Assembly (NCBI RefSeq): GCF_039555335.1
Contig: NC_092640.1
Span: forward strand, 45,050,099 to 45,114,098
DNA length: 64,000 nucleotides
Direction of reading: 5' to 3'
Origin: Amphiura filiformis
Taxonomy: Eukaryota; Echinodermata; Ophiuroidea; Amphilepidida; Amphiuridae
Shown piece after piece: positions 24,035-51,652 of the stretch; the stretch's first letter is position 1; each line of letters begins with the position of its first letter. The translations under genes and the position numbers were made by a program. The notes beneath the pieces are model-generated. The model made no database searches, was not told where the DNA came from, and saw only the letters and a program-made list of their open reading frames with translations.

Positions 24035-24235
24035 TATTAGTGACCACTTAGTCAGGGCTAATCATATTATCAATTGGGGGAAGCAAAAAATCCTAGAGAG
24101 AGAAAGTGATAGAAAAGCAAGATGGATCAAAGAATCAATTCAGATCAGGATAAGGGGGCGAGGAGTTATGAACAAAGACGAGGGGTCTACAATCTAAGTC
24201 ACGTGTTTGATCCACTGTTGGAGACTGCTAGAAAG
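24035..24235 (+). pseudogene. Relic of a Penelope/GIY-YIG-type element C-terminus
   Basis: Reads SAISDHLVRANHIINWGKQK, ILERESDRKARWIKESIQIR and MNKDEG, then continues one frame off as VYNLSHVFDPLL. The H---NH-I-W, R--KE--I and N-DEG--LSH-(F/W)D-LL pattern is what I recall after the GIY-YIG endonuclease domain of Penelope-like retroelements. A single-base frameshift splits it. The family assignment is from memory and moderate. Confidence 0.6.
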
Positions 24236-24989
24236 ATTAACATCGCTACCGGAAGTGACATAACTTCCCGCCAGTCATCAGCTGTTGGATCATCACAACA
24301 ACATCAAGCTTCGAAAAAGTAAAGAAAGTAAGTTTCTTCAAACTGGTTTTGACAAATCAACAACTTTTATTAGATTGATATTATAACATTTTCTTTTTAT
24401 TAGGGCGAACTTACCCCACCATGTGAGCGGTCTTTTTTCCAGCACGGGGCAAGTCCGCCCTTGCATCGTGATTTTTATTTTCCCTTTTCCTGCCGTTACT
24501 GAAAGCTCAATATTCTTACAAATGTGGTAGTATTTAGCTACTACAGCAAATTAAAGTGCAAAAACTATAGCCTTCTAACATGAGAATTGCCCTCTCTAGG
24601 CGAGATTGAAACAAATAGGGCGAACACTCCCCGGTCTCCCCTATTTTTATCCCAGCTGCATACACTTTGAGTACATATCATTAGATGTATAAAGTTTACT
24701 TCGAGGACTATTGAATATCAGAAATATCACATTTTAATTGCCATAATTAGTTTGTATTATATCGCGAATTTAAAAATATAAATGTAATAGTAGTGGACTT
24801 TTTTTTATGTATAGCGAACCCTTGTTATTAGAGGTAGGCCTAGCTGGATTTTATCCCTGTTGAATTTTACACTTCAGTGATAGCGAACCTCAGAGATAGT
24901 GCTCCTTAGGGGATGGGGAACCGATCACCTGCTTTATAGCCCCATGAAAGGTCAAGAATGTTGGTGCAAGAGGCGACTATAATATGGGA

Positions 24990-25275
24990 CGCACCATTTA
25001 GATTCTCAGGGGGGGGGGGGCATGGGAGGGGGGGTCAGGCTGACTCAGGCAGAATCTTTTTCGCCGCCGAATTTTTTTTTTTTTTTCGCCTCCGAAGGCA
25101 GAATTTTTTTTCGACGCCGGGTCAATTTTAATGTATACTTTTATACAAACTTGGGTGGGGGAATTTTTTTTACTCATCAGTGAAGCAATGTTTTTTTTCG
25201 TCTCAGTAGTGGGCAAAGTTTTTTTCCGTCTCACTAGTGGGCTAAGTTTTTTTTTTTTTTTTGTAACTCCCATGC
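24990..25275. repeat. Poly-G / poly-T low-complexity block
   Basis: Runs of G (25010-25020) and several runs of T separated by CGCCGCCGAA or CGTCTCAGTAGTGGGC-type phrases. The ends GGGGCATGGGAG and CTCCCATGCCCC are inverted, suggesting a decayed MITE. Confidence 0.7.
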
Positions 25276-25744
25276 CCCTAACTGGCTTCAAATGATTTCT
25301 TCCAACATTGGTGGGACTCATGGAATTCCCCGTCTAAAAGACCGATTAATTTTCTAGGTCACTCAGCAGGAAATGTCACTCTTCCTAGAAATATCTTTAG
25401 CAAATTTACTTCACTAAGTTTGGGCAATAATAAACACAAACCACATAGGCCTACACATAATCACCTTAATTGTAATACTCTTGCAAAACTTCCTGAAATA
25501 GTTTCAACGATAGTAGATTTTCCTAGTGTGTAACAATTAGGCCTATACAAATTTAAAAAAACACAAAAAAAACAGTGATTTACAGTGCGCTACGCAGAGG
25601 CACAACGCCTAGACGTTGATCCACAAGGCTCCGCACACTTAACAGGCTGTCGCTGACCACTACGGCCCCATACTATTCCATAAATCGTCAAGCAACAACA
25701 CAGGGACTTTGCAGCTTCAAGAGCGCACACCCTAGACATTATTT

Positions 25745-25930
25745 TCACAATTGACCATCGCAGCCAGGATCGGATCCCCGAGTTTCGTACGCGTTACAAT
25801 GAGACAATTAGCAGTAAGTTCCTTGTCCAGGGAACTCAATTTTTACACGAGAGCGTACTAACCACCGCCGGGGTTCGAACTCGCAACCTCTCGTACCATA
25901 GTCTAACACCTTGTCGAGTGAGCTAACATT
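25745..25930 (-). mobile_element. tRNA-derived SINE (minus strand)
   Basis: Read on the minus strand: TTAGCTCACTCGACAAGGTG (A box like), GCGAGTTCGAACCCCGG (B box), then GTTCCCTGGACAAGGAACTT, a word typical of animal SINE bodies. Confidence 0.75.
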
Positions 25931-26365
25931 GAATATTAACTCCACATTCACGTGGAAAAGTAGATGTAAGGGTTATAATGTAGTTATTGTTGTTTTTACC
26001 CAAGTCCGAGCAATTTTGAACTTGACCCCCTTGTAAAAGTTCAGTGACATTTCCCACAAAATATGGGTACTGTTGAAATGACTCCATAGCCTACAATGAT
26101 TAGCTCTATAAGTACTGTATCTCTGCCAAAAATTGGCAAATTTAACATGATTTGCAAAATGGTTACGGCAATCTATTGGACTAACATTTATGTACATGAT
26201 GTAGGTCAATGTTCTAAATCATTGCCTCTCGCTTTAATCACGCGATTTATCTTTGTGATTTTTATATGTTTGTCATAGTTATGCAGTTTTCCACACCACC
26301 CTACGCCATAGATTCGACTAGACCCATTTATTTTACTGAAATTTTCAAAAAATGGAATCTAGTTT

Positions 26366-26456
26366 GGCAGAGGAGGGCATCGAACCCATAAATGCCGCAT
26401 GACTATCGAAGAACTATAGCCCAGTACCAATGCGCTAGACCACTCGTCCACCTGAT
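26366..26456 (-). mobile_element. tRNA-like sequence (Leu/Ser type), probably SINE head
   Basis: On the minus strand: GGTGGACGAGTGGTCTAGCG (A box), a long variable region and GGGTTCGATGCCC (B box). The acceptor ends do not pair convincingly, so it is a tRNA relic or SINE head and not a working tRNA. Confidence 0.6.
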
Positions 26457-26888
26457 TCATAAGTAGCCATCTTGAAGTTTGAAACTATACACAACTTCAA
26501 CATATCGGGAATACAATTAACAATATTATCACTGATTATGATAAGAAAAGACAGAAAACGTACCATATTTTGGCATTTTACCTGCTTGAAAACTTAAGTG
26601 TTTATTATAGCGCTATACTATTGTTGATAATTGTTTGTTTCTGCATATTGATTCAATGACTTCGGTGCATGTGGTCTGGCCTCGTGGTCACCGCGACCAG
26701 ATTGCAAGGTATACCATTTTTCTCGTGTCTTTGTGAACACGCTCTGGATTTTTGACTTTAACATGCAAAAATCACACATATAGCCCTAAAATAATTTAAG
26801 AAAATGAAAGATTAGTTTACCATAAGTACGAAACAGTAATCTGTAGCGAGGTTCTATGTACCTTCACAAGTCTATCACCGACCACATT

Positions 26889-26995
26889 GCCTCTGCAAGA
26901 AGCCATCTGGATACGCCAAAAAGGAAAAGACACTCTGAATAAAGACGAGGGGGGCTTCTTTGACCAACTCATCACGCCCTCAACGATGGTTCCTG
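26889..26995 (+). pseudogene. Second relic of the Penelope/GIY-YIG-type element
   Basis: Reads QEAIWIRQKGKDTLNKDEGG then diverges. It shares the EAI-IR---TLNKDEG signature with 24035-24235. It lies 530 bases upstream of the signal-peptide exon of gene B. Confidence 0.6.
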
Positions 26996-27521
26996 TTGCC
27001 TATAAAAGGAAACGGTCAGGCGTGATAAGTTGCCAGTCTGATGAAAAAAATGTGAGTATAAATCAACAACCATTTTTTGCCATGTTAACGGTTGAATCTA
27101 ACATTCCAAATGAACTTGTTCAAGGTTAGAAGAGGGATTTTATGTAATTATTACATAGAAGTTTCACCATCTTTTCAGTTTTCATTTTTATTAAATTTTA
27201 AAAAGGAAATTCTAAACCAGATCAATTGGGTATCACGAATCGTTATTATGATGTACCGATTTTACACAAAAAACATTTCATTGCAAACCCTCCCACTCGG
27301 CTATTTCAAAAAAGTAATCAGGCTTCCTTAGCCTGTGCAATAATTAGCATTAAGCACATTTTTTTTTATATTCTAAAACACTTTTAGAAACAATTTCACA
27401 TTGGCGTAAACTGCAGTGGAAATTTCCATACCATTAAGTATATAGGTAACGTATATTTGTGGTCGTGATTCTAGTCTAGAAGTTTTGTTCTTACAGGGAA
27501 GGTCGTCGAGGTGTTACGGAG

Positions 27522-43331
<15,810 letters not shown>

Positions 43332-43543
43332 ACCTATGCACATTCAGAAGACAGAAGCCATTATTATACAACACACATTGGAATGTCGAATTTGAGCACC
43401 AATAACTTCATGCAAACCCAGTACATCAGAGCAGCAATGGAGACTATGAAATCCCTAATACTACTATGTACTACCAAGTTGCCACCCTACCAGGCTCTTT
43501 ATGCTGCAATTCAAGAATAACAAAAAAGCTCTGTTGAAAAAGA

Positions 43544-43743
43544 CGGATTAATTACCATAGCAATAGATGAATACAATTTTGAATATATTGCCCTGCACTA
43601 CAACGTTCACCTATGCATTGAACCATAGATGTCAAAGAATAGGAATATGCTGATCACTCGCACCTGTTAGAGTACAATCTACTTGTAGTGCAGGGCGATT
43701 TATTCAAAAATTGTATTCATCTATTGCTGTGGTAATTAATCCG
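43544..43743. mobile_element. 200-bp foldback MITE, ~60-bp arms
   Basis: CGGATTAATTACCATAGCAA and GTATTCATCTATTGCTGTGG are part of arms 43544-43603 and 43683-43743 that pair with few mismatches. It lies in the 3' UTR region of gene B. Confidence 0.88.
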
Positions 43744-44000
43744 ATTATTACGTCACTTCTATGGCGAATAATCACCTAGATAAAAACAAATAATGAAGTA
43801 AATACCATTATGTCTGCATTTTATAAGAATAGTATAATACTGTACTAGTTATTTTCAGAAGATAGCAATCTTTAGATAATAATACTAGGCTAAATGCATT
43901 TGTTCCGTTACGTATACCTTGTCTTCAGCTAAGTTGGGCGATATTGTATTCCTTTGTACATGTATAGGATCAAGTTAAGGCCGTATAAAATTAATGTTTT

Positions 44001-44092
44001 GGTTCTTGTCCCCTCCTCAATTAGCTTCAATTTCTGGGATTTGTCAGATTTTCTTTTTTTTTTTATATGTATATATACATGATATAAAAATT
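44001..44092 (+). repeat. Duplicated segment C, copy 1
   Basis: GGTTCTTGTCCCCTCCTCAA to ATAAAAATTC. Repeated at 45707-45801. Confidence 0.93.
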
Positions 44093-44391
44093 CAGTCCTC
44101 AAAGTACATTGTATACATCTTATGATATGTACTTAAGGCTTATGTAGCTGAAATGAAAAGCCATCCATTAATTGAAAATTTTGACCTTTTGTATTGCTGA
44201 TATACATTTTCCCCCAAAAGACCTAAATTTTTTTTTTTTTTAAGGTGTTTTTTTGGGGGGGGGGGGAATCTAAATTATTTGATATCGGAAGGGCATTCAT
44301 CATATTCAGAATGGAATTTGTTGTGTCTGAGGCTTAGGTACTACCTGACTGATATATGAACCTATATGGTTCATATTGATTCATATTCATT

Positions 44392-45544
44392 ACCTAGCTG
44401 GGGGGTTTACACCCCCAGCTAGGTACTGTAATGCTCTCCGATTCTTCTTTCTTCTTCTGGCAACAAACTTCAAAATGCTTCTCCTCCTACATGTCACACC
44501 CTACAATTACGTAACTTGCACATATGTATCGCCTATATCCAGTGCCTATATGGTGCAAACAGAATTGGGATCAAAGGTCATTAAAGGGGCATATTCGGTA
44601 TATAACCAAATATCTTCAAAATGCTTCTTCTGCCACATATTACATAGCACAATGACGTCACTTACACATGTGCATCGGCTTTACCCAGTGCCCATACCTT
44701 GCACACAGAATTGGGGTCAAAGGCCAGTAAGGGGGAAAAATCTCACAATTGCATTATCTGGACATCTGTAAGGAGTATGGGGCTCAAACTCGATACAATA
44801 AATCTCATGACCAGGGGACATTTTTGCGGGGGTCAGGTCAAAGGTCATGCAGAGGTCAAATTTTAGAAACGCATTTCCTGGACATCTGTAAGGGGTACGG
44901 GGCTCAAACTTGGTGACAACAAACTTAATGATCAGGGGAACATGTTGGAACACTTTGCAGGGGTCAGGTCAAAGGTTATCTGGGGTCAAATCTTTATAAC
45001 TTCATTTTCTGGATATCTGCAAGGGGTATGGGGCTCAAACTCAGTGACAACAAATCTCATGACCAGGGGAACATTTTGCAGGGGTCAGGTCAAAGGTCAT
45101 GTAGAGGTCAAACTTTCTAAATGCATTTTCTGGACATCTGTTAGGGGTACAGGGCTCAAACTCCACAACAACAAACTTACTGACCTGGGGAACATTTTGG
45201 AACACTGTGCAAGGGTCATGTCAAAGGTCATCTGGGGTCAAATCGTAGAATTTCATTTTCTGGATATCTGTAAGAGGTACGGGGCTCAAACATGGTGACA
45301 ACAAACCTCAAGACCAGGGGAACATTATGGAACATCATGCATAGGTCAGGTCAAAGGTCATCTGGGGTCAAATCTTAGAATTGAATTTTTTGGACATCTG
45401 TTAGGAGTACGGGACTCAAACTCGGTGAAAACAAACCCCATGACCAGGGGAGCATTTTTGGAACATTTTGTAGGGGTCAGATACCTCCACAACACCAACA
45501 TGCCCCAGCTAGGTTTGTGGTCTATGACCACCATTTGCCACTAG
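44392..45544. mobile_element. 1.15-kb inserted repeat element with ACCTAGCTGGGG ends
   Basis: Starts ACCTAGCTGGGG and has CCCCAGCTAGGT near its right end. The left end is itself a hairpin (ACCTAGCTGGGGG, loop, CCCCCAGCTAGGT). The interior is six or so copies of a ~125-base unit with GGGGTCAGGTCAAAGGTCAT and GGGGCTCAAACTCGGTGAC. Its absence from copy 1 defines the insertion. Confidence 0.85.
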
Positions 45545-45580
45545 TTCCACTTCTAATGTGTTTTGTCATCTTTGTTTTAG

Positions 45581-45677
45581 GTGATAATATGCCTTGGCTA
45601 GCTATATCCATTGCAGTAATTGGTATACTGCTTATCCTAACCATCCGTGTTCTGCTGACTAAACATTTCTGTAAAAG
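45581..45677 (+). CDS. Gene B transmembrane exon, copy 2
   Basis: As far as I can read, identical to 42529-42625, with acceptor TTGTTTTAG and donor GTAAAG intact. It could be an alternative TM exon feeding the tail at 47570, or a non-functional duplicate. Confidence 0.55.
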
Positions 45678-45706
45678 GTAAAGCTTCGACATAGCACAAT
45701 AGCATA

Positions 45707-45853
45707 GGTTCTTGTCCCCTCCTCAATTAGCTTCAATTTCTGGGATTTGTCAGATTTTCTTTTTTTTTTGTATATGTATATATACATGATATAAAAATTC
45801 AACGAACAGACCTTCCAGAATAGGTAGTCGTTACTCTGAGTTTCATGCCTAAA
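45707..45853 (+). repeat. Segment C copy 2 plus adjoining D segment
   Basis: C continues to about 45801. It is followed by GAACAGACCTTCCAGAATAG...CATGCCTAAAAG, which recurs at 48164-48220. Confidence 0.85.
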
Positions 45854-46762
45854 AGTAGGGATAACCATCAAAATTTCATGTTGCCCCTATTGCTACAAAA
45901 TATCGTTTTCTGGATAGAACTCATCAATAGAAGTATTTTGGTGGTTAAATGGTCAAAATCGGTCAAAAACTTTTCGAATTATGAATTTTCAAAGTTTCCC
46001 ATTCTGACCGGTCATTGGAACGAAATGAAATGACAAGGTCCAAAAATAGCAATTGGGAGCAAAATTGGCATAATCATATATTTACCTTTATATATTTCTT
46101 TATTTTAACATATATGCAAACATGAAACAAGCATATTGTGAAAGTATCAAAGGGGTTTCTTATGAAATGGCACTTTACTAGTCAATGGCATTAAGTATTT
46201 CTTCAAACCGAGGCACTGAAATCATGCTTTTAGAAAACATTTGCCAAAAATCATCCATAATGGCCAAAGTGGCACAAAATCAAAAATCCAGGTGAACTTT
46301 TTGTCCACAACAATATACACTACACATAAGAAAAATACTAATGTACTACAAGGGACTATCAACATAGGAATCCAAACAATCAAGTACCAACATGCACAGC
46401 TTTGTCCTGATATCACTTCTGGGGTTTTAACAAAATGTTTAACCTCTATTGTGATTGGCAGCAGCATAAGGTATCTCTTTGATAGCTGATAATGCCCAGC
46501 CATTCAGCAAGTGGCTAATAACAGACCTTGATAGGCTTGAATGAATACTGTCATGTGCTACAAAACCATCACACTCCAGGGCCTGGTCACTCCATATGCT
46601 GCAGGGAGCACAGTACTTTAACAATGGAGTGAAAGACTCATTATTGATTAGGCGCGTATTTTAAAAGTACAGCTCCTGTGCGTGTATAGCAGCAAGTCAG
46701 TGCAGATGGTATAAATATAATAAAATGTTTAGGGTTGAGATCAGGTGAATAATACAACAAAT

Positions 46763-47427
46763 CGTCGGCCGCATCACATACTGACGTATTTGCAAAATAC
46801 GCATTTCGAGAAAATCGAAGTTGAAAATTTAGAGATTTTCATTTGCTTCATAATCTTGATTAAAACATTATTGTCGATTAAAACCAGGTTAGCAGTAACG
46901 CGAATATACTATATTTTCAATATAATTCACTTATTACTATCAGAGCATAACTTATTCTGCAAAAAAAACAATATTAAATAAAATACGTCACTATGTGAAA
47001 AGGACTAATGACAATTTCGCTGTTCAAATGACAAATACGTCGCGCAAATACGTCAGTATGTGAAGCAGTTGCGCAAATACGTCAGTATGTGAAAAGGACA
47101 AAACAGCGATTTTATCGTGTAATGACAAAGTCGCGCAAATACGTCGCGCAAATACGTCAGTATGTGAAACGGCAAATCCTTCAAATTGCAGATACGACAT
47201 ACTGGGCTTGCGCAGTATAGGTGATCGGCAAATACGTCGTTATGTGATACAGACATTTCAAGGTTTTGTAAATACGTCAAAATTAAATTAATTAATATCT
47301 TAATAATTAAGCCACTTTGAGCCATGGTTTTTGGTGAATATATAGAGTTGAACATAACAAACTAATATACCAATTTTCTCAAAAATGTAAAAAATGTCGA
47401 ATACGTCAGTATGTGATACGGCCGACG
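46763..47427. mobile_element. 665-bp TIR element with internal copies of its own end
   Basis: Ends CGTCGGCCGCATCACATACTG and its complement near 47410-47427. Inside, AAATACGTCAGTATGTGA recurs at least five times (47036, 47075, 47150, 47232 and the right end), as if the terminus had been amplified. No transposase. Confidence 0.82.
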
Positions 47428-47569
47428 AAATGAGCATGAAACTTCACATTTATATTCAGAAAGGTGTCTATTTAACATGATTCGAAAGGTGTTTGGAAAT
47501 TCCAAAGGGAAGCTGGTGATTTAATTTTTAACTAAAGATCTACTTGTCCGTTTTTTTTCCTTTTTACAG

Positions 47570-47729
47570 AGGGTATGATAGAGGTAATAACAACAACTCT
47601 GCCAAATTACAGCTCAGTAGGTCAAGGTGTTCACCTGATCTTTTTCATCTGAATATTTTGTGCCATTCTGAGCAGTGCTGCACTGGGCCACTGGCAATTA
47701 AGCGCACTGTGGCGATGGACCCATTTTGA
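47570..47729 (+). CDS. Candidate alternative tail exon of gene B
   Basis: Strong acceptor CCTTTTTACAG. One base completes the Arg codon left by a phase-2 TM exon, then GYDRGNNNNSAKLQ, SRSRCSPDLF and on to KRTVAMDPF and TGA. It is 53 residues versus nine in the other tail. YDR parallels HDR of the first tail. No domain is recognised. Confidence 0.4.
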
Positions 47730-47941
47730 CTCACACTTACAGAAAAACCAAATAAGTTATGATGCTGTAATTTGCAGGATAGTTACAAAACATAATTGGC
47801 ATTAACATCTCCAATTTTTACAGAACAATTATGAAAAATAAAAGAATGAGCTCAATTTAGAAATGTCTGTGCAAGCAGTGCACAGTTGAGCTCCCTGCAT
47901 GTCTATGGGAGTGTTCTAATCAAGTTGATGGTTCATTGGTC

Positions 47942-48336
47942 ATCCCTACTAAAAGGCAATCGTCAGACGACACGATGAAATGCTTTGGGTGGACTACCAT
48001 CAATTGGGAATGTGAAAGAATATACATTCCATGGTGTCAACACAGCCAAAGTCTATTCAGAGTCAGTCTGTCTATCGGAGATAGTCAGAAAGTGTTCAAC
48101 TGCAAAACAGGAGCGTATTAACAACGTTTTGCTCAATCCCAAAAGGGAGAGCGTATAAAAATTCAAAGAACAGACCTTCCAGAATAGGTAGTCGTTACTC
48201 TGAGTTTCATGCCTAAAAGGCAATCGTCAGACGACACGATGAAATGCTTTGGGTGGACTACCATCACTTGGGAATGTGAAAGAATATACATTCCATGGTG
48301 TGAATTTTTATACGCTCTCCCTTTTGGGATTGAGCA
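47942..48336. repeat. Mixed direct and inverted repeats
   Basis: AAAGGCAATCGTCAGACGAC through TACATTCCATGGTGT occurs twice (47950-48040 and 48216-48301). A perfect 36-base inverted pair (48131-48166 and 48301-48336, with GGGAGAGCGTATAAAAATTC) brackets the second copy and the D segment. Confidence 0.85.
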
Positions 48337-48485
48337 CTTTATTCAAAAGATAGTCTAACTTATTTCAATTTTGTTTAGACTTTGGAAATTGGAATGATTT
48401 ATGAAAACTTCATACATATAAATAAGTTTATTAGAGAATAAGGTACTCTAGCGGATGTATCCCTCAGAATCTTACATTTGAACCC

Positions 48486-48853
48486 GGGGGGGGGCGGTCA
48501 CTCCCATTGTGGCCTGTACACCATCCGCGATAATGAAAACGCGTAAAAAGGGTAGTTTTTCGTGGGTAGGCACGATACGCGCGTATCATGTTTAGGGTGT
48601 CAAAAACATGAAAAATTGGAAAAAAAGGGTACAAAATTGCAATTGCTAATACGCGGAAATGAAATGTAGGGTATGCAAGGAATAAAATTCCTGTTTAGGG
48701 TGTGAAAACAGGCGCGTGTTACCTGTTTAGGATATCGTTTTAGCATTAGGATATCGTTTTAGCCGAGGGTTAAATTCGTGTTTAGGGTGCTTTTCAAAAG
48801 TTGATTATCGCGGATGGTGTACAGGCCACAATGGGAGTGACTCCCCGGGCATT
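48486..48853. mobile_element. 368-bp MITE, ~45-bp arms
   Basis: CACTCCCATTGTGGCCTGTA and ACACCATCCGCGATAAT on the left pair with the right end GGAGTGACTCCCCGGG. The interior repeats GTTTAGGGTGT. The ends resemble 3338-3909. Confidence 0.88.
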
Positions 48854-49379
48854 TGGAAAAAAAAGGCCTCATCCTTTCCTTGGGCACTGTTGAAAAAGAC
48901 CAAAAACTACATGTACTGACAGTGGTCATTTTACATTGGGGAAAAAACCTCACTCCCTCATCAATTCATGAAAATCTTCTGGACGAGAACCAAAACATTA
49001 ATTTTATACGGCCTTACCTTGATCCTAAACATCGTATAATTCAAAGGATGATTCATGAGGAATGTTCAGTTTAGTCATTGCCACTCAACATTACAAGAAG
49101 ATCAATGATTTTTCTGTTGATATCATCAGCAATAAAATGGCAATGTTTAGCTGCTTCTTCCAAAATAATGAAAACAACATGTAGCACACACAAGTTTTTA
49201 GGCATGGCAAATTTACGCGCTAATGCGTAACGGGTATACGCGCTTCCATTGACTTGCATTCGGGTGCTCACACATCACCAACTTGTTCCAAATATGCAAA
49301 AATCTGAATTTTCATGAATTTCAACAGCGTTCTGGTTTGCCAAATCACTGATAATCCGACAAATCATTGATAAAGTCCC

Positions 49380-49660
49380 ATTCAGTGATCCCAGCGAAAG
49401 TGTAAAAAATTTTAATTGTTTATAAATTGCTTAAAAGTGAAGGATAAGTCAAATTGTTATTTAGTATTTTTGAAATGAAACACGAAGAAAGCAGCAGTAT
49501 TGAAGAAGTTGAAGCACCATTCAAATACATATAGCTTATAATTTATATAATTTATATACTGTCAGTATAAAGTACAGATTCGTGTAAAATGGCTTATTTT
49601 GTCAATGTCTTAAATACACGGCTTTCGGCTGAAACACTTAGCAGGCTATGTTGGCACATT
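49380..49660 (+). repeat. Dispersed repeat R4, copy 1
   Basis: Matches 56465-56745 in inverted orientation, with CCATTCAGTGATCCCAGCG, ATATACTGTCAGTATA and GGCTTTCGGCTGAA words. Confidence 0.8.
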
Positions 49661-51013
49661 TATGACAATGACAAAGATACCCAAATCTGAATTTTGATTT
49701 TTACGATCGTCCAAATCACTGAAAGTTATCCTTTAAGAACCGCAAGAAATAACAGAGCTGTGAGTGAAATAAAGAATTCCTTGATTGATAGTGTACAATG
49801 GTGTACATAGCCTTTTATAGCCTACGTATAAATGTTTTTATAACTCTATTTTTCTACAATATATATTCTAAAAGTGCTAAATCTATCTTAAGAGTATGAC
49901 CTTTATTTTAGTAAAAAGATAAAAAAGCTTTAATTGGGTCAACTATATTTCAACAATGCCAATAAAACCTTGAACATAATGGCTGTGCTAAACTTTTCAA
50001 AAGCGTGTATATGAAAATATGGCTTATTTCCCATGACCCATTTTCCATAAAAATGTCATTTTTATTTTGATATAATTGTCAGAAATTTTCTAAATAATAA
50101 TATACAATTGTGAGTAATATTATGGAGCTATGGCGATGACATCATTAGCCTAACCCTTGTGTATTATGTATTAGCTATGAGTCGGCGCATTGACAACTGA
50201 CTAAACCAGCGTTGCAAGGATTGCCCTAGCCTAACTCCGTCAGGCCTTATCGCGGCGTCCTTCTACTTTACCCAATCATGTTCGTTTTTACCCATAATCC
50301 TGTTCGGCCGCAGTGTAGCATCCGTGCGTATAAGTTAGGAGACTGACGGATTTAGTCTAGGAGTCAGCTAAGTACACAATGGCTGGTCGTCAACACCTCT
50401 TTAATTTGTTGGTATATTTCAAACATTATCAATTGAGTTGTAGTATTTGGAAATAAGAATTAAATTATATTGCAAAGACATTAATTTATTGGATTCATTT
50501 TGTTAGTTTATGTTTGGTCTCGGTATTCCTCTTTTGGCGTAAATCAAAACAGTAAATGGGCAATTATTTCAAGCATCATTCCGCAAAGCTTGCATAATTT
50601 ATGCAAATTACAGGAAATTAGGGTGGTTTGGAAACGATTCTTGTACCTTAATCATTCACTTACCAAAAATAATTTCCATCGTGCTATTCATCTACATGTT
50701 TAGCTACTGCATCAAAAAGAAATTCATGTGCAAAATTCGTGTTGCGGAATGATGCGCTTGGAATTGCCCAAATACAAAGAATATTGTTACAGATAGCTAC
50801 AGATGTGCAACTTGGTAAATCTGCTTCGGTTTTTAATTAATTACATTCAGGATAGACTGCAGATATATCAAGATCTTAGGTAGGATTTGAAGGTTTAGTT
50901 GTGTAAATTCAAAAATGGGTGTGTAAATTGAAGATTTGTGTACAAAGTACGAGGACGGTCAATAGGTTCCTGCAACTATGGTGTATCTCCGCTCGTGCAT
51001 GACTTTTTAGACC
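49661..51013. other. Intergenic AT-rich sequence
   Basis: No exon seen between gene B and the convergent gene C. The only structure I note is the junction with the foldback at 51014. Confidence 0.5.
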
Positions 51014-51151
51014 TATTAGGGAGATTGCGATTTCTAAACGTAGCATCGAACGTACGTGGAATCTATTCAAAATTCCTTCAGAGGAGAGTGATTTTGAATA
51101 GATTCCATGTACGTTCGATACGTACGTTTGGAAATCGCAATCTCTCTATTA
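51014..51151. repeat. Foldback, ~60-bp arms
   Basis: GGAGATTGCGATTTCTAAACG...TCTATTCAAAAT pairs with ATTTTGAATAGATTCC...GGAAATCGCAATCTC around a 17-base loop. The arms contain ACGTACGT. Confidence 0.9.
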
Positions 51152-51652
51152 GTCCTGTATCTACGGAAAGTTAATGATGACCCCAACAAGACTCTACCAA
51201 CCCAACTTTTTAGCTTCCTTTTATGGTCCTATAACACATTAAAGATGTTAACAAAAAATAATTCCCGGCACTCCGGTTATAATCACAGTTAATGGTCAAC
51301 ACAGTGGTCAAATTTCAAAGTTGCTCAAATCTGGTTAACAAGCACACCAAATCATTTCCTCTCATTGCAAGGATTCAAAAAAAATATAGTTTGACCTACC
51401 TGCGATATACCATTGTTGAGTTATAAGCAAAAGCAAAATTTACATGTGATTTATGTGGTTAAAAGTTTGCTTGATAACTGTGCTTCTTTAATACTCTCTT
51501 GGACTTTTCCGAGAGATCCTGCTTATAAGGGAGACACAAAAAACCTCAGTTTTTTGTTTATGATTTATCTTTTAACTTTATACCACACTAAACGCTTAGA
51601 ATTAGAAACAACCTTGAAAGAATATTCAAATAAAATTTCCATGTACAAATTT

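Larger units (their letters stand above)
44093..45705 (+). repeat. Segmental duplication, copy 2, split by an insertion
   Basis: 44093-44391 and 45545-45705 match 42202-42653 in order. The 1.15 kb between them is an inserted element. In this copy the TM-exon segment is joined directly to segment C, so the 1.35 kb that separates them in copy 1 (including the 43301 exon and the MITE at 43544) is missing. Confidence 0.93.

Noticed and set aside
24400-24480. Regulatory hairpin GGGCGAACTTACCCC / GGGGCAAGTCCGCCC
   Set aside because: The pairing is imperfect and the sequence resembles remnants of the same repeat types seen nearby; no gene start is associated.
44376-45298. ORFs of over 100 codons
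   Set aside because: They lie in the tandemly repeated insertion element, and the frames do not persist from unit to unit.
47936-48121. Exon candidate with CFGWTTINWECERIYIPW
   Set aside because: The sequence is part of a local direct/inverted repeat block; no splice partners or known domain, so not called.
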